From: Prorocentrum cordatum
Lineage: Eukaryota; Sar; Dinophyceae; Prorocentrales; Prorocentraceae
Direction of reading: 5' to 3'
Assembly (NCBI GenBank): GCA_963575745.1
Contig: CAUYUJ010018321.1
Location: 20,001-84,000, forward strand
Length of the DNA stretch: 64,000 bases
Shown: in pieces, positions 11,556-21,049 of the stretch
Numbering within the stretch: position 1 is the stretch's first letter
How the letters are laid out: each line of letters starts with the position of its first letter
Translations under genes and position numbers: made by a program
Notes under the pieces: generated by a model
Told to the model about the DNA's origin: nothing
Databases searched by the model: none
What the model saw: only the letters and a program-made list of their open reading frames with translations

Positions 11556-12042
11556 CAAAGGTTGACGTACCGCCGGCGCCCAGTCATCAAAAGGTCCGTC
11601 GAGATTTTTCTTGCCAACTAGCTCTCCAGCGCTCCGGACTAGGCGCCGGCGGTGAACCGTCAACCTTCGTTACCGCCGGGAGACTCGTAGAGCTTCCTTG
11701 CCATATTTTGGCAATGGTTTCTCGAATTCATAGCTCATGTTGGAAGCGCGCAATGAGCACACGCGCATGATCATTCTGAGTCGCCTGCGCCTAGGAGCTC
11801 TGTAGCTTGCCTACAGCTCGAGTTAAGTTGAGAAAACCGACAACACGTTCCAACATTCCGACTCATAGTAAATAATTGTTCGATCGGTTCTCGGATTGTA
11901 GCTCACTTCGAGGGCTCTGGCGCAACGAGCAGACGCACATGATCATTCTGAGCCGCCTGCTGTGTCTAAGAGCTATGTAGCTTCCCTACAGCTCGAGTTA
12001 AGTTGAGAAAACCGACAGCAGCTAGCAACATACCGACTCGTA

Positions 12043-12047
<5 letters not shown>

Positions 12048-12073
<26 letters not shown>

Positions 12074-12098
12074 CTTTTTTTTTTTTTCCCCCCCATCG
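12048..12098. repeat. Long T-rich/C homopolymer run
   Basis: About 30 T, one C, 13 T, then a C8 run. Read on the minus strand this is G8 followed by A13-G-A30, which could be the poly(A) tail of a retroposed sequence in reverse orientation, or a simple homopolymer expansion. Its exact length is likely to be unreliable in any assembly. Confidence 0.6.
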
Positions 12099-12599
12099 TC
12101 TCTCGAGTTCTAGCTCATGGCGGGAGCTCGCGCGCAATGGGCAGACGCGCATGATCATTCTGAGTCGCCCGCTGTGCCTGAGAGCTCTGTAGCTGCCCTA
12201 CAGCTCCTCATCGATTCAGAATGATGAGACGCGTTCGTCTGTTGCATCCAGAGGTCTGAACTCGGTCTGCTAGCCGAGCTAGGTCCGCAAACCTATTCGT
12301 ATTGTTCGAGTAATCTTGACAGGCGCTCTCGGTTTTCTGTACTTAACTCGAGCTATAGGACAGCTACAGAGCTGATACTTACAGTAATACCTCGTAGAGC
12401 TCTTCGGCATCGATGAGCTAGAGGAATTCCGGCGCGGGGTGGAGCTAGTTGGTCGACCCGGCCAGAAAGGACAAAGTGGTAACTTTTTGGGTGGTTTTGT
12501 TAAAATCACTCGTAGAGCTTCCCTGAGCAAGTTATTGCTCGAAGCTTAAGAGTAATTCCGGCGCGCTGGAGAGCTAGTTGGCAAGAAAAATACCTCGTA

Positions 12600-13345
12600 G
12601 AGCTCTTTGTTATCGATGGGCTAGAGGAATTCCGGCGCAGGGTGGAGCTAGTTGGTCGACCCGACCCGACCAGAAGGGACAAAGTGACAACTTTTGGGTG
12701 GTTTTGCGAATATTTGAAAGATATTTGACCATTTATTTTGAGAAAGCAGATATTTTACGTCGAGCATTGGCATATAAACTTCGATCCCTGAGCAGCTCAG
12801 CGCTCTAGAGCCAGTGTAAGTGTTAGTTGACTTCCCGGAACCGACTTCATCTTCACTCCGAAAATGTCAAGTTGACGTTTTTCGGACAAGCTCCCAAAAG
12901 CTCTCAACTTCGATCCTGAGCTTTCTTACGGGTGCAAGGAGCTCTACGAGGTTCCCGGCGTTGACCAGGTTGACGGTTCACCGCTGGCGCCGGCGGTGAA
13001 TCGTCAACCTTGCACCCGTAAGAAAGCTTAGGATCGAAGCGGAGAGCTCTGGGAGCTTTTCTAGGAAAACGTCAGATTGAGATTTTCGGAGTGAAGATGA
13101 AGTCAGTTCTGGGAAGTCAACTAATACTACAACTGGCTCTAGAGAGCTGAGCTGCTCAGGGAACAAAGTTTACATGTCAATGCTCGGCGTAAAAATCTGC
13201 TTTCTCAAAATGAATGGTCAAACATCTTTCAAATTTTTGCAAAACCACGCAAAAGTTGTCACATTGTCCGTTCTGGTCCGGTCGACCAACTAGCTCCAAC
13301 CCGCGCCGGAATTCCTCTAGCTCATCGATGCCGAAGAGCTCTACA
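12600..13345. repeat. Long inverted repeat (fold-back) of Q-module/hairpin units
   Basis: The left arm (about 12600-12985) and right arm (about 12986-13340) are inverted copies of the same block: the gagctagttggtcgac segment, CTTTTGGGTGGTTTTGCGAA, the GAGCAGCTCAGC segment, TTCTTACGGGTGCAAGGAGC and the hairpin core. The centre joins two hairpin modules back to back (TGGCGCCGGCGGTGAA around 12985-12999). A third, direct copy of the right arm follows at about 13350-13720. Confidence 0.75.
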
Positions 13346-15050
13346 CGGTTCACCGCCGGGAACCTCGTAGAGCTCCTTGCACCCGTAAGAAAGCTCAGGA
13401 TCGAAGTGGGGAGCTTTTAGGAGCTTTCCCAGAAAAACGTCAACTTGACATTTTCGGAGTGAAGATGAAGTCGGTTCCGGGAAGTCAACTAACACTTACA
13501 CTGGCTCTAGAGAGCTGAGCTGCTCAGGGATCAGAATTTATATGCGAATGCTTGGCGTAAAAATCTGCTTCCTCAGAAAAAATGGTCAAACATCTTTCAA
13601 ATATTCGCAAAACCACCCAAAAGTTGTCACTTTGTCCCTTCTGGTCGGGTCGACCAACTAGCTCCATCCCGCGCCGGAATTTCTTTAGCTCATCGATAAC
13701 GAAGAGCTCTACGAGGTAGGTTGACAATTCTGTTCTCGAAATTCCTCAATTCGCTTGAGCTCTAGTATTTTTTCCGGTGATATTCGATCTTTTTCACGCT
13801 CGCCATCTTGATCTCAGCTCGATCGGGTACCTTTTACTACCAAAAAGCGTCCAGGCGGGATCGGCCGTTTCGAGTTATCTTCATACGCGTTGTCGGTATT
13901 TTGTCTTTAAATCGAGCTCTAGGGCAGCTACAGAGCTGGTAAGCACACCCATTCCTTTCAGAATCGGCGCGTTCGTCTGTTGAATCCAGAGGTCTGAACT
14001 CGGTCTGCTAGCCGAGCTAGTTCCGCAAACCTATTCGTATTATGCCAGTCATCTTGACAGACGCTCTCGGTTCTCTCTCTGTACTGAAGTCGAACTATAT
14101 AACAGCTAGAGAGCTGATATTTACATAAACTGATTTAGAATGGTCAGTCGTGTTCGTCTGTTGAATGGAGAGCTCTCAACTCGGTATGCTGCCCGATCTA
14201 GAATCGCAGAACTATTCGTATTGTTCGAGTCAGCTTGAGAGGTGCTGTCGGGTCTCTGTACTCAACTCGAGAGGGGAGCTGCAGTGCTGGTAGTGACAAG
14301 AATCGGTGTTGAGACATCAGGTGCGTCCGTCTGTCGAATCGAGAGCTCGGAGCTCGGTCTGCTGCCCGAACTAGGTCCGGACAATTATTCGTATTGTTCG
14401 AGTCATCCTGAGAGGTGCTGTCGGTTTTCTACACTCAGCTCTGGCTGCAGAGGGGCTGCAGGGCTGGTAATCACAGGAATCGACTCGGAGACATCATGCG
14501 CGCCCATCTGTCGCATTCAGAGGTCTGGAATCGGTCTGATACTCGAGCTAGGTTTGCCAAACCATTCGTATTGTTCGATTCATCTTGAGAGGTGCTGTCG
14601 ATTTACGCACGTTACTCGGGCTGAAGGAGGGCTACAGAGCTCGTATCGAAAAGCATCGGGGGCGTTCGGCTGTTTCATCGAGAGGTCTGAAATCGCTTTG
14701 GAAAAAATATTCGTTCTGAACAATTTTTTCTCCACGTTATTGTATTTTCAGGAAGCTCTACGAGTCCCCCGGCGGTAAGAAAGGTTGACGGTTTACCGCC
14801 GGCGCCGAGTTTGACCATTTATTTTTGAGTAAGCAGATTTTTCGCACCTGTAGACCACTATGAGGGCCTCTGCGTCTTAATATGAGCTATCTACATGCAC
14901 TTTTACTATAAAAACACTTGGCGAAACCAACTTTATGTCGACATGAAAAAAATCAGGTTTCTCTTTTTCAAGAAATGCTTCCAGAAGCCCTTGCTTTTGA
15001 TGTTAAGCACACTTACGCGTGCTAGGAGCTCTACGAGGTTCCCGGCGGTG

Positions 15051-15059
15051 ACCAGGTTG
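15051..15059 (+). repeat. Target-site duplication, 5' copy (A3)
   Basis: ACCAGGTTG immediately precedes A3 and is repeated directly after its poly(A) at 21050-21058. The sequence is the loop of the hairpin repeat, so it dates A3 as an insertion into that loop. Confidence 0.75.
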
Positions 15060-15285
15060 TGGCAGAGCTTACCTCCTGCCCAGCCTGGCCTCGCCGCTGG
15101 GGGTCCCCTCGTTTCGAGCTGCATCGTGCAGAGAGGCGGCTTTTGTTCCCCATACTGTACACGGTATCAAGGCGGAAGCGCGGGAATCGAAATCTGGCGG
15201 GGCATTCCTTCACAACGTGGTTCCACATACTGTACACGGTGGTTCCACATACTGTACTGTTCCACATAATTGATTCACTGTTATC

Positions 15286-16677
15286 GTGAGAGGACTCAGG
15301 ACGGGAGACTCCTGGGATTCACAAGTTGTCTTTCGTCGGCAGTGTGGTCTTGAACATTGGGGAGAGACAACATCACAGTGGTACCGCAGACAGGGTCCTT
15401 CCTTGGACATACCTTCTGTTGACCTGGATCAATATTTCGGGACTGCACGCCACAGTTTCAAACGTGCAAGTGAAGTGTTACAAGATCGTGCTTTTCTTCA
15501 AAGGTGGGGGTTCCCAGACTCTGAAGATATGGCCAATATTGCTGCCAACATGCCTGGAGGAGGAGATGCAGTCATGGGAGCAGGAGAGGATTTTCAGAGG
15601 CAGGTTCGTCATTGCGGGGCAGAGGGACGTGATGGGGAGGGACGAGCATATCAGGATGCGCTTGCACAAGCACGACAGTCTCTTGAGGCAGCCAGGGCGG
15701 CCAGCTTGTCCACAGCGAGCGAGGCGCCTGGATGGATGCAAAACTTTCACAAAGAAATCATGGCAGGTCAGGCGGTAGCAGCAGCTGAGCAGGGAATGAT
15801 GAAAGCTGATATTGCACGCATTTCTACCCATCAGGAGGTGCAGGACAAACGCATGAGTGATCTAGAGCGTCAGATGAAGGATCTCCGTTCGAATCCACCA
15901 AGCACTGCCAGCGCATCCACCTCTGGAGGTTTCGGTACTGGTCCTGGTGCCAATCCTCTGGGAGGAGGGGGAGGACAGAGGCTCTCTTGGCATCGTAGCT
16001 TTGTCGAGCTCACTGGATGGACACAATGGAATGGGTCAACACTTCAGCGTTCACAATCGATGATGAGGGATTCGGATGCTGCTCAGCTCATCACTAATAT
16101 CAGGTCAATACTTCCCAACGAGATCGATAGTCGTTTCGATGCGATGGGAACCCTACGCTTGAACGGCAGTCGCATGATGATGAGCTCGGTGAAGATGAAG
16201 TTTACGGCGGGCACAGAGGATTCAGTTTTCTGGGAGATCAAGCAACTTCTCGAGGATGCCTTCACGCCTGACAACACCCGCACGCCACAGCAGACGGCAC
16301 GTTGCCCACCCACACGTGCCAGCATGTTTGCGAATATGACAGCCACCCCAGCAGCAGTCAGAGTACGATTGGAAGCACCTCCATGGAAGAAGGATCACAT
16401 ATCGGCATGCGGGAGATTCTACGGCACATGGCGTGAGAAGATAGGCAACAACCCAGCGATGGATATCAAGGCCGAGACGGGGTCGGGCAGTGGTACGAGT
16501 ACGATCTGGACGAAACCTGCCGATGCGAGCCGCAGACCGGTTGAGGTTGCTGTATTCAAGGTGACGACGGGCAACTGGGAAGTACATCGTGACATATGGG
16601 ATGGCACGATTAAACACAACACAAACATCACATGCACGTATGATGATTTCACGGCCGCTCTCAATTCAAGTCGTTGA
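15286..16677 (+). CDS. Family A ORF1 protein (intact, copy A3)
   Basis: 463 codons from a GTG at 15286. The frame is open from 15274, just after TGA at 15271-15273, and the first ATG lies well inside, after conserved residues, so the real start is uncertain. The order is: conserved N-terminal block GLEHWGETTSQWYRRQ (shared with A2), an Ala/Gln/Arg-rich helical stretch (residues ~110-210, possible coiled coil), a Gly-rich linker (~225-240), then the conserved C-terminal domain with SFVELTGWTQWNG, LRLNGSR, VKMKFTAGTEDSVFWEIK, PPWKKDH and RFYGTWREK. I recognise no named ORF1 fold (no CCHC knuckle). By position it should package element RNA. It ends in TGA followed by CGG, in frame with ORF2. Confidence 0.75.
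   Translation: MRGLRTGDSWDSQVVFRRQCGLEHWGETTSQWYRRQGPSLDIPSVDLDQYFGTARHSFKRASEVLQDRAFLQRWGFPDSEDMANIAANMPGGGDAVMGAGEDFQRQVRHCGAEGRDGEGRAYQDALAQARQSLEAARAASLSTASEAPGWMQNFHKEIMAGQAVAAAEQGMMKADIARISTHQEVQDKRMSDLERQMKDLRSNPPSTASASTSGGFGTGPGANPLGGGGGQRLSWHRSFVELTGWTQWNGSTLQRSQSMMRDSDAAQLITNIRSILPNEIDSRFDAMGTLRLNGSRMMMSSVKMKFTAGTEDSVFWEIKQLLEDAFTPDNTRTPQQTARCPPTRASMFANMTATPAAVRVRLEAPPWKKDHISACGRFYGTWREKIGNNPAMDIKAETGSGSGTSTIWTKPADASRRPVEVAVFKVTTGNWEVHRDIWDGTIKHNTNITCTYDDFTAALNSSR
16675..16677 (+). promoter_or_regulatory. In-frame TGA between ORF1 and ORF2 (candidate readthrough stop)
   Basis: ORF1 and ORF2 of A3 are in the same frame with only this TGA between them; the following bases are CGG. 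A2 (7330-7332, then CGT) and A4 (32767-32769, then CGA) have the same arrangement. TGA followed by C is known as the leakiest stop context in eukaryotes. Readthrough is an inference. Confidence 0.45.
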
Positions 16678-16722
16678 CGGGGCTCAACGGGTCCTAAGAG
16701 TGGGTCGCCTGACTCCCTACTC

Positions 16723-19700
16723 ATGCAGCTTGGGACTTTGAATGTGAATAAGATCGGCAAGAGTCAGGACAGGGGATTTAGTTGCATGCGCCTACTGTCG
16801 ACACTGGGGGTAAATATCGTGTGTCTGCAGGAGTGCCAGAACCTCTCACATAATTCGATCAGTTTTAGAAAGTTGGGATGGGAATCTTATCTCTCTACTT
16901 GCAAGCAGGCTGGCGTTGTGATCAGAGGGCAACAACGTCATCATATCAAAGCCAGTTTTTCGACAGACCGTATTTCAATACTTGTGTTTAGGCGCCCGTG
17001 TGTTTTCTTGGTGTCAGCGTATTTCCCGCATTGCGATCGTGATGATGCACTTGATGTTCAGAAGAGTATGCTTAGTTATATTAGGCAGACGTTTGCACAC
17101 TTTTGTTCGCAGAATGGGTCCGAGTACAGACTTGTGCTGGCGGGGGACTGCCAAGTGGAGTTGACGCCTGGACTGGAGACCAGGTACGGGGTCCACACAG
17201 GCCAAGCTCTGTCCATTGCTATGCATAGAGGGTACGGTGTGAAGGGGGATCATGAGCAGAGGAGGTGGAGGGAAGATCACATGAGGGAGGAGATGGAGGG
17301 CTTCATGCAGCGGATGCGGCTCTGCGCGACAAATACACTAGGGACTCAGAGGGTGCCTACTTTTGAACCTTTAGGCAGGCAGACGGCTCCCCGTGTGCTT
17401 GATTACATCATGGTGCCCACCAGTTGGTCTGACATGATTGTAGACGGTAGAGTGGACATGTTGTATGAGGCTCACGACAGCCGATTCAGCGACCATGCTC
17501 TCGTTCGTGTTGAGATGAATGTTGCAGCGAAGCCTACATCACGTTACCGTCCTGCACCTAGGCATCATACTGCCCATAAGCAGTTCGAGAGCCATAGGGA
17601 GGAGGATATGTTTCGAGCTTTGGTGGATATCCAGGTGCCTGTAGTAGGCCCAGAGGAGATGGCAAGAACAATTCGGGATCACGCACTGCCCCTGCTGAGT
17701 GCTCCTGGACACCAGAGGTCACCCCCTGCGAGGACCCCACAGCATGCCCTACTTGAGAAGCAAGTTCGTGAACATAAAGGCAACCGGCAAGCACAGCGTG
17801 AACTTAGACGGCAACTCCGACCATTGCAAGACGAATACAATCGACAGAAAGCTGAATATTCAATAGCACCGACGAGGAGGGGGAAGCGGACGAGAGTTCG
17901 TAAGCTGAAGGTGGATGGTATTGTTACGGAGGACAGGGAGGCCTGGGAGGAGGAGGTGCAGGCACATGCTGTACGTACCGTGACATGTTCTGCTGAGCGT
18001 GAGCGTAATGCACAGCTTGTTACACGTCTCCGTCGCGCAGCACTTGACAGCCAAGCAGTTGGCCCCACACTCACGCCTTCCGTCATATATCGAGCTCGCG
18101 CCCGCCTTCGTAGCGGGAAAGCATGTGGACCCGATGGTGTTAGCATTGAGTTACTCAAAGCTCTGCCATGGCGCTCGATGCGCAGGATCACTGCTGTGTT
18201 TCAGGAAATATATTCGGGTCGTCGGCGCGCTCCCAGCTCATGGTGTGATGTGTATTTGAATCTCATGCCGAAGATGTCCAACATGGAGTCCCTGGATGAC
18301 ACCAGGAACTTGATAGTTTCCAACACTCTAGGCAAGTGGTACCTCACGGCAGTCACTATTCTTATCGAGGACAGGCTGGCTCTCTGGAAAAGTAAGTTGG
18401 GAATCTACGGCTTCGCAGGGGGACGGCACACATGGGAGATCGCGGCCGCACTTAAAGGTATTGCACAGCACGCTTCTATATGGGGCAAAGATCAGAGCGC
18501 ACATATTGCATCGGCAGATATTGCACGAGCATTCGACAATGTCACGCTCAGTATGCTTGCACGCGCTATGGATAAACTAGAGATCCCAGCACGCTTACAA
18601 TATGCACTTATCGAGCCGCTCGCTGTTACAAATTGCACCATCGTCTTCGAGGGGATCCAACTGGATGGGGTTTCTTGGGATAAGAGCTTGAGGACGGGTG
18701 GGACTGAGAGCCCGCTTGCTTTCAACATCGTGGTTATCGCCATGTGGGCCTCTGTAGTTGCCTCTTTGGACGCTCAGAACATAGGGTACGAGATCCCCGA
18801 CCCCCACAACCCCGCTACCTACCACACGTACAACCATGCGCTCTGGGCTGATAATCTGTACCTTGTGGGGAGGAATGCTAAGGAAATCCAGAAGATCGTT
18901 GATGTTTTCACCATTGCTTTAGCAGACTGGGGAATGAGTTGGAAGTCATCATCCTTGCAGATACTCGTATGCGGGACCCAGGACCCTACGCCGATTTTGG
19001 CCCAAGTCGGAGATCAACGAGTTGCCTTCACACCGGTGGAGTCGCTTTCTATTCTGGGCTGCGTTGTCTGTAAAAGCTTTCTCGAGGGACACGAGGACCT
19101 AGCACATCGACTTAAATGCGCCAGAGGATCCTTTTTCGCTCAGATATCATATTTTGGATGCAGATCGGTACCGCTGAAACACAAATATCGTCGTTATCAA
19201 GCTCAGGTCCAATCGCGTCTGCTATATGCGGGAGAGATGTTCACGCTTGATGCTGAGGCGGTGCGAACCATACATGCTTTTGAGGGCATGTGTCTGCTGC
19301 GTATGTGGTGCCGTCGCAAGCCGTCTTCGCTAACATGGGGTGTCTGGCGCCCTGAGATGCTCCACAAGGTGCGACAGCATTTCGCTGAGGCCAATTTCCC
19401 ATCAGCTGTACAGATGATTGCTTGGAAGAGCTGGACGATGATGAGAAGTATCAAGGAGTATATCTTGTCAGATTGTCACCGTCGACATGTTCAATGGCGT
19501 CAGAGCGCAAGTCCTGAGGAAGCCCCGAGTGCGAGGGAACACCTCAGGCAACGTCGCCAAATTTTGCAGGAGGCGTCAGGACGCAAGTCCTGGGGAAGCC
19601 CCGAATGCGAGGGAACACCCCAGGCACACGTCGCCACGTTTGCTGCTGATCCTGGGCCTTCCCAGAAGAGAGTACGATTTGCTGATACACCCTCGCAATC

Positions 19701-21015
19701 TTTCGCGGGAGTCATCTCACAAGTTGTTGCTGAGAGTATTGCATTGAGTGATAGGCTGGAGGATGTTTCACAGGAGCTCGCCAGGCACATTGCGACCCAG
19801 GACGCCAGCTTCAACAGGCAGACCTTGAAGAGACGACGACTGCAGGGGCTACGACAAGGGTTTGGCGGTGATTCTTTGGCTTCTGAGAATATTGATTCAG
19901 GGAGTGGGTCGGCGGCTCTACTGCCCACACTCTCCCTCCCAGCTCATGATATTGATCACTGCAGTCCTGATAACAGAGCTTTCGTGGACAGCAGAAGGGG
20001 ATTGCTCATGTACAATGTTGAGTGGACAACGCGCAGGGACATTATGGCAGAATGTTGCCGACTACACGGCAACCGTACTCAGGCATCCACGATCAAGAGG
20101 TTGAGGGCTGGTCCAGAGAGAGTGGGCCAGCGTAGCTGGCAGTATCCATACATTCTTACATATGGCAGCTCCTGGTGGTCGAGTGTCGAGACGAGCTATC
20201 GTTCTTTCCTGGAGATGTGGCAGAATCTTTTGTGCATGTACGATAAACCAAAGGTATTCCTGTATTTTGTTCAGAACTGGAAGGGCACAGCGGCGTACTA
20301 TACACCTCCCGAGATGGTGGGGGATACTGAGCGTATACCGAGTGAGAAAGATACACAAAAACTTGCTAAGAGGTTGGCGATTATCTACGAGAGGCAGACG
20401 GTGTGGGACATTGTAAGTCCAGGATTCGGGGTAGAAATCAAAGGGGATAGTTTACTTGTGAATAACTGGCTGACGGGACGATGGCGATGCGACAATAAAC
20501 AATACCAGAGACGTGTGGACCGATGCATTAACGTTCTAGATCGTGCTGCGGGGGATCTGGGTATTCGAAGTTCTGGATTGGGGAAAGATTTATATAGGCA
20601 TGAATTCAGGGAAGACAACACACGGGCTGATGAACTTACACATTTGGCCCGCGAGGGCCACTGCTTCTACAACCAGTATGAGTACATGTTTAGCTTTGAG
20701 GACTTTCTACAACCTATCGCCTGTCGTGGTGGATACGATGGGGGAGTTTGCAGCAAAGGGACGGGGTGCGGCTTTTGGCTTCAAGTGGGTTTCATCAATC
20801 ATAGATATGATTGTAATAAGAGTGTCTCGTGTTCTCCTCTCCCCTCCTCCTCCCCCTACTCCGTGTCCTCTAATATGCCTCTCGTTTGGAGGGATGTGTG
20901 CGAAGCCGCGTGGTGCCTGGAAGGTGCTACGATAACCGACGCCGAACTTAGTGCTGCTGAGGCGCTTACTAGCGCTGTTGTGCATTTGGCGCAGCAGATT
21001 CTGGCCGCCAGTTGA
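16723..21015 (+). CDS. Family A ORF2 polyprotein: EEP endonuclease, reverse transcriptase, circularly permuted RNase H (intact)
   Basis: 1430 codons from ATG 16723; this ATG exists only in A3, and the frame is open back to the ORF1 stop. Endonuclease motifs (residues ~1-270) are LNVNK, QEC, SAYFPH, AGDCQ (in place of GDxN), VLDYIMVP and SDHALV. RT (residues ~465-760) shows CGPDGVSIELL, motif A DIARAFDN, motif B-like GGTESPLAFN and catalytic box WADN (18844-18855, AAT for the second Asp). An insertion at about 19490-19990, absent from A1/A2/A4, contains an imperfect 76-77-bp tandem duplication. The C-terminus (residues ~1235-1425) has RNase H-like motifs as GDSLLVNNWL, NTRADELTH, YDGGVCSKGTGCGFW, TDAELSAAEAL: catalytic order D-D-D-E in which the half normally second comes first. 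It should nick target DNA and reverse-transcribe element RNA. Confidence 0.9.
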   Translation: MQLGTLNVNKIGKSQDRGFSCMRLLSTLGVNIVCLQECQNLSHNSISFRKLGWESYLSTCKQAGVVIRGQQRHHIKASFSTDRISILVFRRPCVFLVSAYFPHCDRDDALDVQKSMLSYIRQTFAHFCSQNGSEYRLVLAGDCQVELTPGLETRYGVHTGQALSIAMHRGYGVKGDHEQRRWREDHMREEMEGFMQRMRLCATNTLGTQRVPTFEPLGRQTAPRVLDYIMVPTSWSDMIVDGRVDMLYEAHDSRFSDHALVRVEMNVAAKPTSRYRPAPRHHTAHKQFESHREEDMFRALVDIQVPVVGPEEMARTIRDHALPLLSAPGHQRSPPARTPQHALLEKQVREHKGNRQAQRELRRQLRPLQDEYNRQKAEYSIAPTRRGKRTRVRKLKVDGIVTEDREAWEEEVQAHAVRTVTCSAERERNAQLVTRLRRAALDSQAVGPTLTPSVIYRARARLRSGKACGPDGVSIELLKALPWRSMRRITAVFQEIYSGRRRAPSSWCDVYLNLMPKMSNMESLDDTRNLIVSNTLGKWYLTAVTILIEDRLALWKSKLGIYGFAGGRHTWEIAAALKGIAQHASIWGKDQSAHIASADIARAFDNVTLSMLARAMDKLEIPARLQYALIEPLAVTNCTIVFEGIQLDGVSWDKSLRTGGTESPLAFNIVVIAMWASVVASLDAQNIGYEIPDPHNPATYHTYNHALWADNLYLVGRNAKEIQKIVDVFTIALADWGMSWKSSSLQILVCGTQDPTPILAQVGDQRVAFTPVESLSILGCVVCKSFLEGHEDLAHRLKCARGSFFAQISYFGCRSVPLKHKYRRYQAQVQSRLLYAGEMFTLDAEAVRTIHAFEGMCLLRMWCRRKPSSLTWGVWRPEMLHKVRQHFAEANFPSAVQMIAWKSWTMMRSIKEYILSDCHRRHVQWRQSASPEEAPSAREHLRQRRQILQEASGRKSWGSPECEGTPQAHVATFAADPGPSQKRVRFADTPSQSFAGVISQVVAESIALSDRLEDVSQELARHIATQDASFNRQTLKRRRLQGLRQGFGGDSLASENIDSGSGSAALLPTLSLPAHDIDHCSPDNRAFVDSRRGLLMYNVEWTTRRDIMAECCRLHGNRTQASTIKRLRAGPERVGQRSWQYPYILTYGSSWWSSVETSYRSFLEMWQNLLCMYDKPKVFLYFVQNWKGTAAYYTPPEMVGDTERIPSEKDTQKLAKRLAIIYERQTVWDIVSPGFGVEIKGDSLLVNNWLTGRWRCDNKQYQRRVDRCINVLDRAAGDLGIRSSGLGKDLYRHEFREDNTRADELTHLAREGHCFYNQYEYMFSFEDFLQPIACRGGYDGGVCSKGTGCGFWLQVGFINHRYDCNKSVSCSPLPSSSPYSVSSNMPLVWRDVCEAAWCLEGATITDAELSAAEALTSAVVHLAQQILAAS

Positions 21016-21049
21016 CCCAGCTGGAACATCGGTCCGAAAACCCCAAAAA

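Larger units (their letters stand above)
11556..15059. repeat. Repeat tract T2 with long inverted repeat
   Basis: No gene is seen. The tract contains a hairpin module in reverse orientation (11642-11680), subunits with TTAAGTTGAGAAAACCGACA in reverse orientation, a long T/C homopolymer (12048-12098), a large inverted repeat centred near 12990, a further partial copy (13345-13720), ~180-bp subunits (13740-14760), a hairpin at 14768-14808 and a Q module up to the A3 insertion point. Mixed orientations distinguish this tract from the mostly head-to-tail tracts T3 and T6. Confidence 0.8.
15060..21049 (+). mobile_element. Family A non-LTR retrotransposon, copy A3 (full length, intact frames)
   Basis: About 6.0 kb, flanked by a 9-bp duplication ACCAGGTTG of the hairpin loop (15051-15059 / 21050-21058). 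It is inserted inside CCGGCGGTGACCAGGTTG|ACGGTTTACCGCCGG. It contains a 5' region of about 220 nt with a tandem GGTTCCACATACTGTAC repeat (about 15221-15267), ORF1 (to 16677), ORF2 (to 21015) and a very short 3' UTR ending AAAAAA. It is the only copy with both frames free of stops and therefore the best reference for the family. Its protein sequences are clearly diverged from A1/A2/A4, so it may represent a sublineage. No spliced-leader octamer is seen at its 5' end. Confidence 0.92.

Noticed and set aside
12350-12530. Small minus-strand genes in the repeat tracts (Ser-rich frames ending in NSSSSSMPKSST)
   Set aside because: They translate the Q module in antisense and recur wherever that module occurs, so they are repeat by-products.
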